Shown here: positions 34,592-43,858 of the stretch, piece by piece
Layout of the letters: every line of letters begins with the position of its first letter
Position numbering within the stretch: the first letter of the stretch is position 1
Assembly (NCBI RefSeq): GCF_002257695.2
Contig: NZ_CP155571.1
Length of the DNA: 64,000 nt
Source of the DNA: Sporomusa acidovorans
GTDB taxonomy: Bacteria; Bacillota; Negativicutes; Sporomusales; Sporomusaceae
Strand: one strand, 5' to 3'
Translations under genes and position numbers: made by a program
Notes under the pieces: generated by a model
What the model was told of the DNA's origin: nothing
Database searches by the model: none
The model's input: only the letters and a program-made list of their open reading frames with translations

Positions 34592-34593
34592 GC

Positions 34594-35421
34594 TTATACC
34601 TCCAGAAATGTCAGTTCAGGCACTTCGGCGATATGACCCAACGCCTGGGCGCGCCGGTAATATTCCTTTAGTCCTTGTTGATGGTTGCTGTCAAAAGAGA
34701 ACTGCAGTGTAGTAAAATAAGCTTGCAGGAAATCGGCATCAAAGGATTCCCAGCGAGCGGCATCTTTGGCCAGCTGCTCAACACGCGCCATACTGTAAGA
34801 CATGGAGTGCACGAACGAGCGCTGCACTTCGCGGACAAGTTCCGGATTTGCCCGCGCAAAACTTTGCCGGGCAACCCAGACGGCAAACACCATTTTGCAG
34901 CCGGTTAACTCCTTCCACTCGCTGCCCAAATCATAGGCATACAAGCCGGCGGGAACCTGATAATGAATATGGAGGGCTTCATCGCCAATTAACAGGGCCG
35001 CATCGGCCTCCAGCAGCATTGAGCCTAAATTGGGCGGACACTCAAAATAGGCGGGTTTAACATGATACTTATCTTCAAGGATAATTTTCAGCAGGATTTG
35101 CGAGGTGCGTGAAGTATTTGTCAGCGCGATTTTCCGGTTATGCAGTTCGTGGATAGGCACTTTACTGACTAAAAATATGCTTGTCACCGGGCCGTCGCAG
35201 CTTACCGACAGATCGGGAAGAAGGGTGAGCTCACGCCAGTGCCGCGAGTATTCGATGGATGGCACGGGAGCAATGTCAAGGCGGCCTTCCAGCAAATGCC
35301 GGCTCAGTTCACGGGCGGTATCTTTCGTCAATTCTACATCCCAAAGGATGCCGTTTTTTACCAAACCGTAATACAGGGGTAAACAATTGATGAATTGAAT
35401 ATGTCCTACTCTGGGTCTCAT
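34594..35421 (-). CDS. mqnA: Chorismate dehydratase
   Basis: A 275-residue MqnA with the periplasmic-binding-protein type fold and the family opening VGHIQFINCLPLYYGL. It converts chorismate to 3-enolpyruvylbenzoate, the first step of the futalosine pathway. Other visible motifs are APVPSIEY, SVSCDGPVTS, and LLIGDEAL. Its start overlaps the mqnE stop by four bases, and mqnC follows after two, so the cluster is one operon. Confidence 0.94.
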   Translation of the reverse strand: MRPRVGHIQFINCLPLYYGLVKNGILWDVELTKDTARELSRHLLEGRLDIAPVPSIEYSRHWRELTLLPDLSVSCDGPVTSIFLVSKVPIHELHNRKIALTNTSRTSQILLKIILEDKYHVKPAYFECPPNLGSMLLEADAALLIGDEALHIHYQVPAGLYAYDLGSEWKELTGCKMVFAVWVARQSFARANPELVREVQRSFVHSMSYSMARVEQLAKDAARWESFDADFLQAYFTTLQFSFDSNHQQGLKEYYRRAQALGHIAEVPELTFLEV

Positions 35422-36521
35422 AACGCGTGGCTCCCGTCGTAAATTTGTACTTCGCGGTACAATGTATCCCGTTCAACCGGGATATTTCCCGTTTCACGGA
35501 TAAAAGCAATAATATCCTGCTTGCTAATGCCTTTTGCGGTTTTTGCCCCGGCGGCGTGGAGAATTTTTTCTTCCACAACCGTTCCGTCCAGATCATCGAT
35601 GCCGAAACCCAGTGAAACCTGAGCGATGGGAACTGTCAGCATAATCCAGAATGCTTTGACATGATCAAAATTATCGAGCATCAGACGGCTGACTGCCAGC
35701 ATCTTCAAATCTTCCCAGGCTGTTGTCCGCTTTATGTCGCTCAGTCCGGTGTTTTCAGGATGGAACGGGAAAGGGATAAAGGCTTGGAAGCCGCCGGTTT
35801 TGTCCTGCAATTTACGCAGGGTCAGTAAATGGTCAATGCGTTCTTCGTGAGTTTCCACATGACCATAGAGCATGGTTGCATTGCTGCGGATACCCAGTTG
35901 ATGCGCTGTACGCACCACTTCCAGCCACTCGGCGGCGCTCGCTTTGTTGGGGCATAAAATTTGCCGCACTCTGTCATTTAATATCTCGGCGCCACCGCCC
36001 GGCATTGAGCCTAACCCCGCTTCTTTAAGAATTGTCAGTACTTCCCGGATGGATAACTTTGCTATTTTGGCAAAATGGGCAATTTCCACAGCGGTAAACG
36101 CTTTTATATGAAGCTTGGGAAATTCCCGGTGAATACGGCGAATGATATCCGCGTAATAGTCAAAGGGCTTGTCCGGATGCAACGCGCTCACAATGTGCAA
36201 CTCTGTCATTTCCGGTGCATCGGCTACCGCTTGCCGGGCAATTGACAATGCTTTTTCCGGTTCCATCACATACGCCTCGGACGCATCAGCATCACAGCCG
36301 AACGCGCATAATTTGCAGCGGGATAAACAGATATTGGTTAGATTAATGTGCCGGTTAACATTGAAATAGACTTTGTTGCCTGATTTACGCTGTTTCACTA
36401 AACGCGCCAATGTGCCGATCCGCAGCAACTCGTCGCATTTTAATAAAAATAAGCCGTCTTCCCGCGTCAACCGTTCCCCGTTACCTATTTTTTGTTCAAT
36501 CAAGCATAATTGCTCGTTCAT
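35418..36521 (-). CDS. mqnE: Aminofutalosine synthase
   Basis: I take ATG 36521 after AGGAGTGAG; the upstream in-frame ATG at 36701 would add a hydrophobic 60-residue tail without an RBS. The 367-residue radical SAM enzyme has CLSRCKLC (CxxxCxxC), KAFTAVEI and MPGGGAEIL. MqnE joins 3-enolpyruvylbenzoate and S-adenosylmethionine to give aminofutalosine. It is the first gene of the mqn operon. Confidence 0.93.
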   Translation of the reverse strand: MNEQLCLIEQKIGNGERLTREDGLFLLKCDELLRIGTLARLVKQRKSGNKVYFNVNRHINLTNICLSRCKLCAFGCDADASEAYVMEPEKALSIARQAVADAPEMTELHIVSALHPDKPFDYYADIIRRIHREFPKLHIKAFTAVEIAHFAKIAKLSIREVLTILKEAGLGSMPGGGAEILNDRVRQILCPNKASAAEWLEVVRTAHQLGIRSNATMLYGHVETHEERIDHLLTLRKLQDKTGGFQAFIPFPFHPENTGLSDIKRTTAWEDLKMLAVSRLMLDNFDHVKAFWIMLTVPIAQVSLGFGIDDLDGTVVEEKILHAAGAKTAKGISKQDIIAFIRETGNIPVERDTLYREVQIYDGSHAL

Positions 36522-36663
36522 GTACTCACTCCTGTTGGCGTGTCCTGGAAACTTTACGCAGGACTTCCTAATATTGATAAATACATCTATCATTTCTATG
36601 AAACTTAAGTAGATTCCTGCCGGTTGAAAATAGGACCTTTTACTGTAAAAGGATACAACACAA

Positions 36664-36708
36664 ATAAAAAAACCTTTTGCGAATAAGATAACTATCCGCA
36701 AAAGGTTT
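36664..36708 (-). terminator. Terminator of the exported-protein gene
   Basis: AACCTTTTGCG pairs with CGCAAAAGGTT (ends 36708). On the minus strand the stem runs into seven T, and it starts 11 bases after the gene's stop. Confidence 0.8.
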
Positions 36709-36719
36709 CTCGGGATTTT

Positions 36720-37151
36720 CTATATTCTTACATCAATAATGGCCGATACGCCAACGCCCTGTACGCGACTGAAGTGAAGCGGATTGGTACTGTTTATGGG
36801 TACTAAGGCTTTGACCCTAAAGGTACTGCCGTTAAAGTTTCCCTCCACTTGTAAGACGGCTTTTGTTTCATCTACCAGTTCCTGGGCGCCTGTTACCTGG
36901 GCGGCGCCTATGTAGCCTCGATTACCGACAGAAACAATGGGGACTACTTTGGTAGCATAATCACTGCCGGCGCTGTGCTTAGCCGTCAATGTATTGATGA
37001 AATTGTTCAGTGGGGTTGAAAATTTATCGATAAGAAACCCTATTCCACCAACTTTTAAAACATCACCCAAGCTAAAGGCTTGCGAAACCGGAACAGCGGC
37101 AACTGATAACAGGGAAACCAGCAATAGACCGATTACAATGTGTTTCTTCAT
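36720..37151 (-). CDS. Small exported protein, unknown
   Basis: A 143-residue protein with a clear signal peptide (KKH, then IVIGLLLVSLLSVAAVP, likely cut after SQA). The mature part of about 118 residues has a glycine/valine-rich stretch and ends in VGVSAIIDVRI. GGAGGATTTCAT is its RBS. It stands alone with its own promoter (37195) and terminator (36664), which supports a real gene. I do not recognise the family. Confidence 0.78.
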   Translation of the reverse strand: MKKHIVIGLLLVSLLSVAAVPVSQAFSLGDVLKVGGIGFLIDKFSTPLNNFINTLTAKHSAGSDYATKVVPIVSVGNRGYIGAAQVTGAQELVDETKAVLQVEGNFNGSTFRVKALVPINSTNPLHFSRVQGVGVSAIIDVRI

Positions 37152-37458
37152 ATGAAATCCTCCAGTAAAAATTTAGTTTGGATACTATAATTTGATTATA
37201 CTAAAAATGACTCAGTAGTCAACCATGAAATGCGTTTCAGCACCGATTATCGGATAGGTTTTATTTAGTAGTCAAAAAGTAACAATCCTTATGAATAAAA
37301 AAATTAATACATATTGGAGCATAAAATGGTAAAATAAAGGGGAAAATTTGTGATTATGCCTATCAGGATTTGCATGAGGAAAATAAGCGTAGTAGCATAT
37401 AGGAAATAGACTGATGGATTACATTTATTTTGGCAAATAAAATTAGACAGGAGATTTC
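37152..37458. other. Intergenic region between divergent genes
   Basis: It holds the minus-strand promoter given separately. Nearer the plus-strand gene it is AT-rich with no clear promoter or ORF. I see no structured RNA in it. Confidence 0.5.
37195..37222 (-). promoter_or_regulatory. SigA-type promoter of the exported-protein gene
   Basis: On the minus strand TTGACT (37222-37217), a 16-base spacer and a perfect TATAAT (37200-37195) stand about 45 bases before the start codon at 37151. Confidence 0.75.
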
Positions 37459-38163
37459 ATGGAGAAAACGATACGAGAGCGCCTAATGGAGTTGGCCGAT
37501 GAAAAGTACCGCTTGTTTCACAGTGGTTTGGTTCCTGATACCGATAATATTCTGGGTGTGCGTCTGCCGCATTTGCGGGCACTTGCCCAAGAACTGGCCA
37601 AAGGAGATTGGCGCGGGTATCTGGCGACTGCCCAGAAAGACTATTATGAAGAAATTATGCTGCAAGGATTGGTTATTGGTTATGCAAAAGCTGATATCGA
37701 GGAAATCTTGCAGTATGTCACTGATTTTGTTCCCCAAATTGCCAATTGGGGTATTTGTGACAGTTTTTGCAGTAATTTAAAAATCACGAAAAGGCATAAG
37801 GCGCGAATCTGGAAGTTTTTGCAGCCTTATCTGCTCTCCGGCAACGAATTTGTCTTGCGGTTCGGTATTGTTATGCTGCTTGATTATTATATAGAAGATG
37901 AATATATCGACCGGGTTTTGGCATGCTTAGACAAAGCCAAACATAATGGCTATTATGTCAAAATGGCGGTAGCCTGGGCTGTCTCGGTAAGTTTTGTTAA
38001 GTTTCCGGACAAGACAATGCGCTATTTACAGGAAAATACCCTGGATGATTTTACTTATAATAAAGCATTGCAAAAAACTATGGAATCCTTCCGTGTAGAC
38101 CGGGAAACCAAGGCCTATTTGCGTGGTATGAAACGAAAAGTACAAAAGGGAAAAACAGTCTGA
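37459..38163 (+). CDS. DNA alkylation repair protein, AlkD-like HEAT-repeat family
   Basis: A 234-residue, helix-rich protein of the AlkC/AlkD family. Visible motifs are VRLPHLRALA, NWGICDSFC and the YYVKMAVAWAVSV repeat-helix with the Trp/Asp positions usual for the group. AlkD-type proteins excise 3-methyl- or 7-methyl purines without base flipping. It stands alone; RBS AGGAG before ATG 37459. Confidence 0.85.
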   Translation: MEKTIRERLMELADEKYRLFHSGLVPDTDNILGVRLPHLRALAQELAKGDWRGYLATAQKDYYEEIMLQGLVIGYAKADIEEILQYVTDFVPQIANWGICDSFCSNLKITKRHKARIWKFLQPYLLSGNEFVLRFGIVMLLDYYIEDEYIDRVLACLDKAKHNGYYVKMAVAWAVSVSFVKFPDKTMRYLQENTLDDFTYNKALQKTMESFRVDRETKAYLRGMKRKVQKGKTV

Positions 38164-38363
38164 CTGTTTTACAAAAAGTCAGATCCATCTTGATATACTG
38201 AGACAAGCTGGAAGTTTGGGTAGTTCGCTTATCGGATAAAAATACGTATATACAAACCTTTGACAAAAAAAGTAAATCGAGATATCATAAAATTATAACT
38301 ATTTATTATCTACATATTGGATCTTTAATCATTTACAAGATGTTGGGTATGTTGGGGGATAGC

Positions 38364-39032
38364 GTGCGGATTAAGCTGATTGGTTGTCATTCCACGAGAA
38401 ATGAAGTATTGGCGTTGGGGGTATCATCCGAAGTTGACTGTGAATTTCTGGATTTTTCTTTTCATGCGGACCCTCTGCAACTGCACAGAAAACTGCAGAG
38501 TAGAATTAATGCCTGTCAGCATTATGACCAAATTATTTTAACCTATGGGAGATGTGCGCATGCCGTAGCGGGGCTGGCTTCTCCCCGAGTACCGCTGATA
38601 TTGCCCAAGGCCCATGATTGCATCAGTTTATTGCTGGGGTCGGATGTACGGCGGCAAGCGTTAAATGCCGTTCATCCCTCCGTTTACTATTTTAGTCAGG
38701 GGTGGCTGCAGTATGGCCGTGACCCCTATACGGAATATTGTGAATATCGAAAGCGCTATGGGGAAAAAGACGCTGCTTATTTGATTCGCTCTCTTTATGG
38801 CAACTATCAGGAAGCCATGTTTATTCAAACCGTTGGCGAAGGTGCAAAGCTAGAGAAATATAGACAGAGAGTAAGTCTGATTGCCAATTTCTTTGGTTGG
38901 AAAGTCCGTGAGGTAACCGGGGATCTTACACTATTGAAGGCAGTCATTTCCAGGCAGCGTGGCCCGGATGTTATGCGGGTGGCTCCTGGCACACCGATCG
39001 TATTGGAGGAGGAGAGTCATTATGCAGATTAA
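38364..39032 (+). CDS. DUF1638 protein of the corrinoid-methyltransferase region
   Basis: I take GTG 38364, five bases after TGGGGGAT; the upstream ATG 38340 lies in front of this RBS. The 222-residue protein shows the DUF1638 pattern: IKLIGCHSTRNEV, ILTYGRCAHAV, LPKAHDCISLLLGS and YFSQGW. The family is found next to corrinoid-dependent methyltransferases and is of unknown biochemistry; the conserved Cys and His residues suggest metal binding. Its end overlaps the RACo-type gene by 11 bases. Confidence 0.82.
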   Translation: MRIKLIGCHSTRNEVLALGVSSEVDCEFLDFSFHADPLQLHRKLQSRINACQHYDQIILTYGRCAHAVAGLASPRVPLILPKAHDCISLLLGSDVRRQALNAVHPSVYYFSQGWLQYGRDPYTEYCEYRKRYGEKDAAYLIRSLYGNYQEAMFIQTVGEGAKLEKYRQRVSLIANFFGWKVREVTGDLTLLKAVISRQRGPDVMRVAPGTPIVLEEESHYAD

Positions 39033-40860
39033 CGTTAATTCCAAACCGGTGATCGTAGAGGAAGGGGAAAACTTGATGGCGGCATTGATTCGCCATAATT
39101 TGCCCCTGACTAATATTTGCAATGGCCGGGGAACCTGCGGCAAGTGTAAAGTGAATATAACAAGTGCCGCCCCGGAGCCCAGCGAAATGGAGTATAAGAA
39201 GCTTAGCGCCGGGGAGCTTGCTACAGGAACCCGTCTTGCCTGCCAGGTTCAGCCTTATCCGGGAATGGCTCTGGTCTACGGGGCGAGCGGCCATGTTGAC
39301 AGAAAGGAAAAACTTCTGTTTATCGAGCAGGCAAGCAGTGAGTATTGCGGTATTGAGCAGGTACAACTTGTTCTTGATAAACCAACCCTTGATGATGAAC
39401 GGAGTGACTGGGACCGGCTGCTGGCCAAACTGCAGGAGAACTGCTTGGCGGCTGAACTAAACTTAAGTCTGCCGCAGTTGCAAACCCTGTCGCCACGGCT
39501 TCGCCAAAAAGATTTTGCCGTTACTGCCGTTTTGTGGCATCAGGAAGTCTTGGATATTTTGCCAGGGACGGAGAAAGTACCTGTTTATGGTGTGGCCATT
39601 GATATTGGCACAACCAATGTTGCCGTTGCGTTATATAATTTGGAAACCGGAATGCTGATTCGCTTGGCGGCAGCGGAGAACGGCCAGACACGCTATGGGG
39701 CTGATGTTATTTCCCGTATTGACTTTGCCAATAAGAGCCAGGACAATCGCAACTTACTGCGGGAAGCGATCGTGGGTACGCTTAATGACTTATTGCATAA
39801 AGTATGCAATACCGGTCAAATTGACGGCAAGCAAATTTATAAAGCGGTTGTGGTCGGCAATACGACTATGCAGCATTTATTCCTGGGGCTGGATGTTTCC
39901 TATCTGGCATTGTCGCCGTTTGTGTCGGTGTGCAATACGTCTTTGGAATTAAATGCCACCGAGACTCAATTGGCCTTGCATCCTCAGGCCAAGGTGATTG
40001 TATTTCCCAATGTAGGTGGTTTTGTTGGCGGTGATACTCTGGGAGCTGTTCTTGGGGCAGCGGAGGAGCTGGCAACCGGGCGGCATTTGCTCATCGATAT
40101 TGGTACAAATTGTGAATTGTATTTACAGGACGGAGCAAGAATGTGGGCCTGTTCCACTGCCGCCGGACCGGCATTTGAAGGTGCCGGCATTACTTACGGC
40201 ATGCGGGCGCAGCCGGGGGCTATCGAACGGATAACGATTGATGAACAGGGGGTAACCCTCGCGGTTATCGGAGGTGGGACGGCCATCGGCATCTGCGGGT
40301 CCGGACTTATTGGGGCCGTGCAGCAAATGCGCCAGGCCGGTGTTATCAGTTCGTCAGGAACGATAAACGATCCTGATGATCCTGAGGTGCAAGCTGTATT
40401 GCCGCCGGAACTCAGGAGCCGTATTCGCACCGGACAGCAGCACCGGGAATTTGTCCTGGCCTACCGCCCGGATGGGGATGATATTGTTTTAACGCAACGC
40501 GATATCAGCCAGTTGCAGTTGGCCAAAGGAGCGGTTTGTGCCGGTATCCGGACACTTCTGGATATGGCCGGGCTGGGGATTGCCGATCTGGATTCCGTTG
40601 TTTTGGCAGGAACTTTTGCCACCCATCTGAATTTGGCAAGTACGGTCGATATTGGTCTTATTCCCTACCTGAGCCTGCATAAATTAAAAACGGCGGGAAA
40701 CGCGGCGCATGCCGGTGCCGTTAAAGCTTTACTCAATCAAAAAACCTTTACCGGTTTACGGCAGCAGGCCGGTAATATTCAACATGTAGAGTTAGGAGGA
40801 AGTGCTACTTTCAGTATGTACTTTATGGATAGTATGTGTATTGAACCATGTGAAATCTGA
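39022..40860 (+). CDS. Reductive activator of corrinoid proteins (RACo type)
   Basis: I take ATG 39022, after GAGGAGGAGA. The 612-residue protein has an N-terminal 2Fe-2S ferredoxin domain with Cys33, Cys39, Cys42 and Cys74, a linker, and a C-terminal ASKHA ATPase domain (AIDIGTTNVAVAL, VVVGNTTMQHL, DIGTNCEL). RACo-type enzymes spend ATP to return inactive Co(II) corrinoid to Co(I). The likely clients are the corrinoid proteins encoded at 42216 and 43198. Confidence 0.94.
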   Translation: MQINVNSKPVIVEEGENLMAALIRHNLPLTNICNGRGTCGKCKVNITSAAPEPSEMEYKKLSAGELATGTRLACQVQPYPGMALVYGASGHVDRKEKLLFIEQASSEYCGIEQVQLVLDKPTLDDERSDWDRLLAKLQENCLAAELNLSLPQLQTLSPRLRQKDFAVTAVLWHQEVLDILPGTEKVPVYGVAIDIGTTNVAVALYNLETGMLIRLAAAENGQTRYGADVISRIDFANKSQDNRNLLREAIVGTLNDLLHKVCNTGQIDGKQIYKAVVVGNTTMQHLFLGLDVSYLALSPFVSVCNTSLELNATETQLALHPQAKVIVFPNVGGFVGGDTLGAVLGAAEELATGRHLLIDIGTNCELYLQDGARMWACSTAAGPAFEGAGITYGMRAQPGAIERITIDEQGVTLAVIGGGTAIGICGSGLIGAVQQMRQAGVISSSGTINDPDDPEVQAVLPPELRSRIRTGQQHREFVLAYRPDGDDIVLTQRDISQLQLAKGAVCAGIRTLLDMAGLGIADLDSVVLAGTFATHLNLASTVDIGLIPYLSLHKLKTAGNAAHAGAVKALLNQKTFTGLRQQAGNIQHVELGGSATFSMYFMDSMCIEPCEI

Positions 40861-40929
40861 ATTTGAGGGTAATCTAAATAATCAGGTGTAATGAAAGTAA
40901 TTTTTTAGATCGGGGGGTATTGGAAAGCT

Positions 40930-42201
40930 ATGTTTGACAGGAATTTGGCCGACCTCCAATATCTCGAAGAGGTATTGGATAATTTTTCAAAAGCTACCGG
41001 TCTACATGTGGCAATTGTAAATAAACAAGGAGAATCCTTTGGACTTTTTGATACAGCCGAACGTTGTGATTTTTGCCGTTATATTCGCAGCAAGCCGAGC
41101 GGGGTAGTGAAATGCCGGGCTTCCTACAAACAGGCTACTCAGGAAGCCTCAAAATGGGAAGAACCCTATTTCTTCCGTTGCCGTGCCGGACTGGTTATCT
41201 GGGCAGTACCTATTAGTTTACGGGGGATTTCTCTGGGCAGTATTATTTGCAGTCAGGTGCTGCTTTGGAAACCGGATCGATATTTTTATCAGGAGCTTCG
41301 CGAATTGAATCCGGAGGTGGACGATTTCACCGAGCTGGAAAAGAAAGCAGAGCAGCTTGATATCATCTCCCCGGCACGCTTTCAGGCTGCGGCTGATATG
41401 TTGTACGTTACGGTGAATCAACTGATGAAACGGGATCTATTGGTTTTGGAGAACGTGGAAACCTATAAGCTGCAGCAACGCATTCATAAGGAACTGGAAA
41501 ATCGTAAGCTGAAGCAGCTTTCCGCAGCCAGGGAAGTAGATGATTATGGAACATATCTGCATAGAGAACGGAGTTTTCTTCGCTATATCCGGCTTGGCGA
41601 TAAGCCCCGGGCTGAAAAGAACCTGCATATGCTGCTCACGCACCTTTTTGTGAAAGCTGCCGGCGAACAGGCTACGATAAAATCGCGTGTCAGCGAGTTG
41701 GCGACATTGGTTTCCCGGGCTGCTGTGGAAGGGGGCGCCGAGGCAGAGACTGTGATGGTGTTACTGGATAAATTTAATGAACGGATTAATAGTTGCCAGC
41801 GCATGGAAGAATTCTTTTTCCATCTGAAAAAACTGGTTGCGGCATTTTTAAATCAGAGTGTGTCACTGGAGAGTAAGAAACATTATGGCATAGTCAATGA
41901 GGCCAAAAGTTATATCCTGGAGAATTATTCACGGTCGATTAAAATTGACGATGTGGCGGCACAGTTATATATCAGCCCTTCCCATCTGTCGCGTTTGTTT
42001 CGCCAGGAGCTTAACTGTACTGTGAATGATTATATAACCAGAGTACGGGTTGAGCAGGCTGTTGAACTGATGAAAAAACCGGAAATGAGTGTGGCGCAGG
42101 TTTCTCAGGCAGTCGGTTTTCAAAATCAAAGTTATTTTGCCAAAGTTTTTTCCAAACATATCGGTGTTGCGCCGTTAATTTACCGTAATAGCTTGTCTTG
42201 A
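40930..42201 (+). CDS. AraC-family regulator with PocR sensory domain
   Basis: A 423-residue regulator. The N-terminal PocR domain (about 1-175) has Cys46/Cys49 (CDFC), Cys62 and Cys83; the C-terminus holds an AraC helix-turn-helix pair (about 325-423). PocR domains sense small metabolites such as diols; here methanol or another methyl donor is plausible. It lies between the corrinoid activator and the corrinoid protein genes and probably controls the methanol operon starting at 43198. The stop precedes the next start by 14 bases. Confidence 0.9.
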   Translation: MFDRNLADLQYLEEVLDNFSKATGLHVAIVNKQGESFGLFDTAERCDFCRYIRSKPSGVVKCRASYKQATQEASKWEEPYFFRCRAGLVIWAVPISLRGISLGSIICSQVLLWKPDRYFYQELRELNPEVDDFTELEKKAEQLDIISPARFQAAADMLYVTVNQLMKRDLLVLENVETYKLQQRIHKELENRKLKQLSAAREVDDYGTYLHRERSFLRYIRLGDKPRAEKNLHMLLTHLFVKAAGEQATIKSRVSELATLVSRAAVEGGAEAETVMVLLDKFNERINSCQRMEEFFFHLKKLVAAFLNQSVSLESKKHYGIVNEAKSYILENYSRSIKIDDVAAQLYISPSHLSRLFRQELNCTVNDYITRVRVEQAVELMKKPEMSVAQVSQAVGFQNQSYFAKVFSKHIGVAPLIYRNSLS

Positions 42202-42215
42202 CGGGAGGGATGGCT

Positions 42216-42875
42216 ATGATTTATGCCGAGATTGCCGATAAGGTAAAGAATGGCGACGCGGAGGCCGTGAGGGAACTATGCGGCAAAGCCTTGGCGCAAG
42301 GGTATCCCGCACTTGTCATCTTAGAAAAGGGGCTTATTTGTGGAATGGATCAAATTGCCGATAAATATAGCCATCGGCGGGTTATCGTGCCGGAGGTCCT
42401 GCTGTCTTCGCGAGCGATGCATGCCGGCTTGGCTGTTCTGGAGCCGCACATGAAATATAAAGCAAGGCGGCAGACAGGGACGATCGTTATTGGTACGGTT
42501 GCGGGAGACCTGCATGATATCGGCAAGAACCTGGTCAAGCTAACCATAATGGGTACCGGTGCCCATATTGTTGATTTAGGGATTGATGTAACGCCGCAAA
42601 GATTTCTTCAGGCCGTGGAAAAACACAAAGCCGAGATACTGATGATGGCAGCGCTGTTAACGACGACTATGCCTTGCATGAAAAAAGTAATCAAAGAGCT
42701 GGAGGCTGCAGATATGCGTCAGGGGTTGATTGTCTGCGTAGGCGGTGCCCCGGTGGATGAAACTTTTGCCCGGGCGATTAATGCCGATTGCTATTTTAAA
42801 TGTGCCAAAGACGCTAAAAGCTTTCTTGACCATAATTTGAGTAAGATTGTACTGCGGCGAAAAGTAGCTACATAA
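42216..42875 (+). CDS. Corrinoid protein (MtaC/MtbC class), first copy
   Basis: I take ATG 42216, six bases after GGGAGGG; TTG 42198 and ATG 42210 are in frame but too early. The 219-residue protein has a helical cap domain and a B12-binding domain with the base-off ligand motif DLHDIG, then SALLTTTMP-type loop (AALLTTTMPCM) and GGAPV. It carries methyl groups from a substrate methyltransferase to THF. Its own methyltransferase is not adjacent, so it may serve another donor or share MtaB. Confidence 0.9.
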   Translation: MIYAEIADKVKNGDAEAVRELCGKALAQGYPALVILEKGLICGMDQIADKYSHRRVIVPEVLLSSRAMHAGLAVLEPHMKYKARRQTGTIVIGTVAGDLHDIGKNLVKLTIMGTGAHIVDLGIDVTPQRFLQAVEKHKAEILMMAALLTTTMPCMKKVIKELEAADMRQGLIVCVGGAPVDETFARAINADCYFKCAKDAKSFLDHNLSKIVLRRKVAT

Positions 42876-43197
42876 TTGTATATTTTTTAGCAAATGAGTG
42901 GCGAAACGGCTACCCAGGGTAGGGGTGGCTGTTTTGTTTTTTTATTCACAATCCTGCACTTAAAAGTGTGGCGCGAAGCCGCATTTTTCGCGGATTTTTC
43001 GTTAATAAATTCACTTAAAAATGCATGCGATATGTCTTTTTATTCACATATTGGACGATGCAAGGATTGTATTCAAAAGAGCAGTAATGAAGCGAATTTT
43101 CTGAATAACAACAATGCTATAATAAAGCCAATCCAAGGAAGCATGTGGGAATAGTTGATCAAAAACAAAATTACAAAAATCAAAAGGGGGAAGAAAA
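42876..43197 (+). promoter_or_regulatory. Leader and promoter region of the methanol operon
   Basis: No gene: the open frame at 42894-43154 has no RBS. A possible terminator hairpin lies at about 42909-42945 (CTACCC with GGGTAG, then T-rich). Repeats follow: TTTTTATTCACA occurs near 42939 and 43037, and CACTTAAAA near 42958 and 43012. These may be sites for the PocR-AraC regulator. An extended -10 promoter is at 43095-43123. Confidence 0.45.
43095..43123 (+). promoter_or_regulatory. Extended -10 promoter for mtaC
   Basis: TGCTATAAT (43115-43123) is a perfect extended -10 box. The -35 at 43095-43100 (AATTTT) is poor, which would fit an activator-dependent promoter. ATG of mtaC is 75 bases downstream. 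Confidence 0.55.
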
Positions 43198-43836
43198 ATG
43201 GATTTTAATCAACTTTCGCTCTATGTACAAAAAGGGAATGGCGGCAAAGTAAAAGAAATGGTATCTGAAGGCTTGGCTCAAAAGGTGTCTCCTACCGAAA
43301 TCTTAAATGAAGGTTTAATTGCAGCAATGACAGCGATCGGAGAAAAGTTCAAAAATAACGAAATATATGTGCCTGAAATGTTGATGGCCGCCAAAGCAAT
43401 GAATGCAGGAATGCAGGTATTGGAGCCGGTTTTAACTGCCACCGGGGTTAAACCTATCGGTAAGGCGGTTATCGGTACCGTAAAAGGCGACTTGCATGAC
43501 ATTGGCAAGAACTTGGTTCGTATGATGCTGAAAGGCGCCGGCATTGAAATGTATGATTTGGGAATTGACGTACCTGCCCAGGCATTTTTGGCAAAGGCTA
43601 AAGAGGTTGGAGCCGACATGATTTGTCTTTCCGCCTTGTTAACGACGACTATGCCGTATATGGACAGCGTCATCAAAGAATTTGAAAAAGCCGGCGTACG
43701 GGGCCAGTTTGTATTTATGATTGGCGGGGCTCCTGTTACGGAAGCGTATGCCAAGAGTATTCATGCGGACTGCTATGCGGAAGATGCGGTTGTCGCGGTT
43801 GATGTTGCGAAAAAATATCTGGCGAAAAAACAATAA
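43198..43836 (+). CDS. mtaC: Methanol corrinoid protein MtaC
   Basis: A 212-residue protein with a helical cap domain and a B12-binding domain: DLHDIG supplies the His ligand, followed by SALLTTTMPYM and IGGAPVTEAY. It precedes mtaB by 22 bases and should hold the corrinoid that MtaB methylates with methanol. It shares the basic plan of the copy at 42216 but is distinct in sequence. A strong AAGGGGGAAG RBS lies before ATG 43198. Confidence 0.93.
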   Translation: MDFNQLSLYVQKGNGGKVKEMVSEGLAQKVSPTEILNEGLIAAMTAIGEKFKNNEIYVPEMLMAAKAMNAGMQVLEPVLTATGVKPIGKAVIGTVKGDLHDIGKNLVRMMLKGAGIEMYDLGIDVPAQAFLAKAKEVGADMICLSALLTTTMPYMDSVIKEFEKAGVRGQFVFMIGGAPVTEAYAKSIHADCYAEDAVVAVDVAKKYLAKKQ

Positions 43837-43858
43837 ATTTTAGGAGGAGGAGTTTAAA

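Noticed and set aside
40930..42201. PocR-domain regulator as controller of propanediol use
   Set aside because: No pdu or cob genes are nearby; the corrinoid methyltransferase context fits better.
42894..43154. 86-residue open frame before mtaC
   Set aside because: No RBS, covers hairpin and promoter sequence, composition not protein-like.
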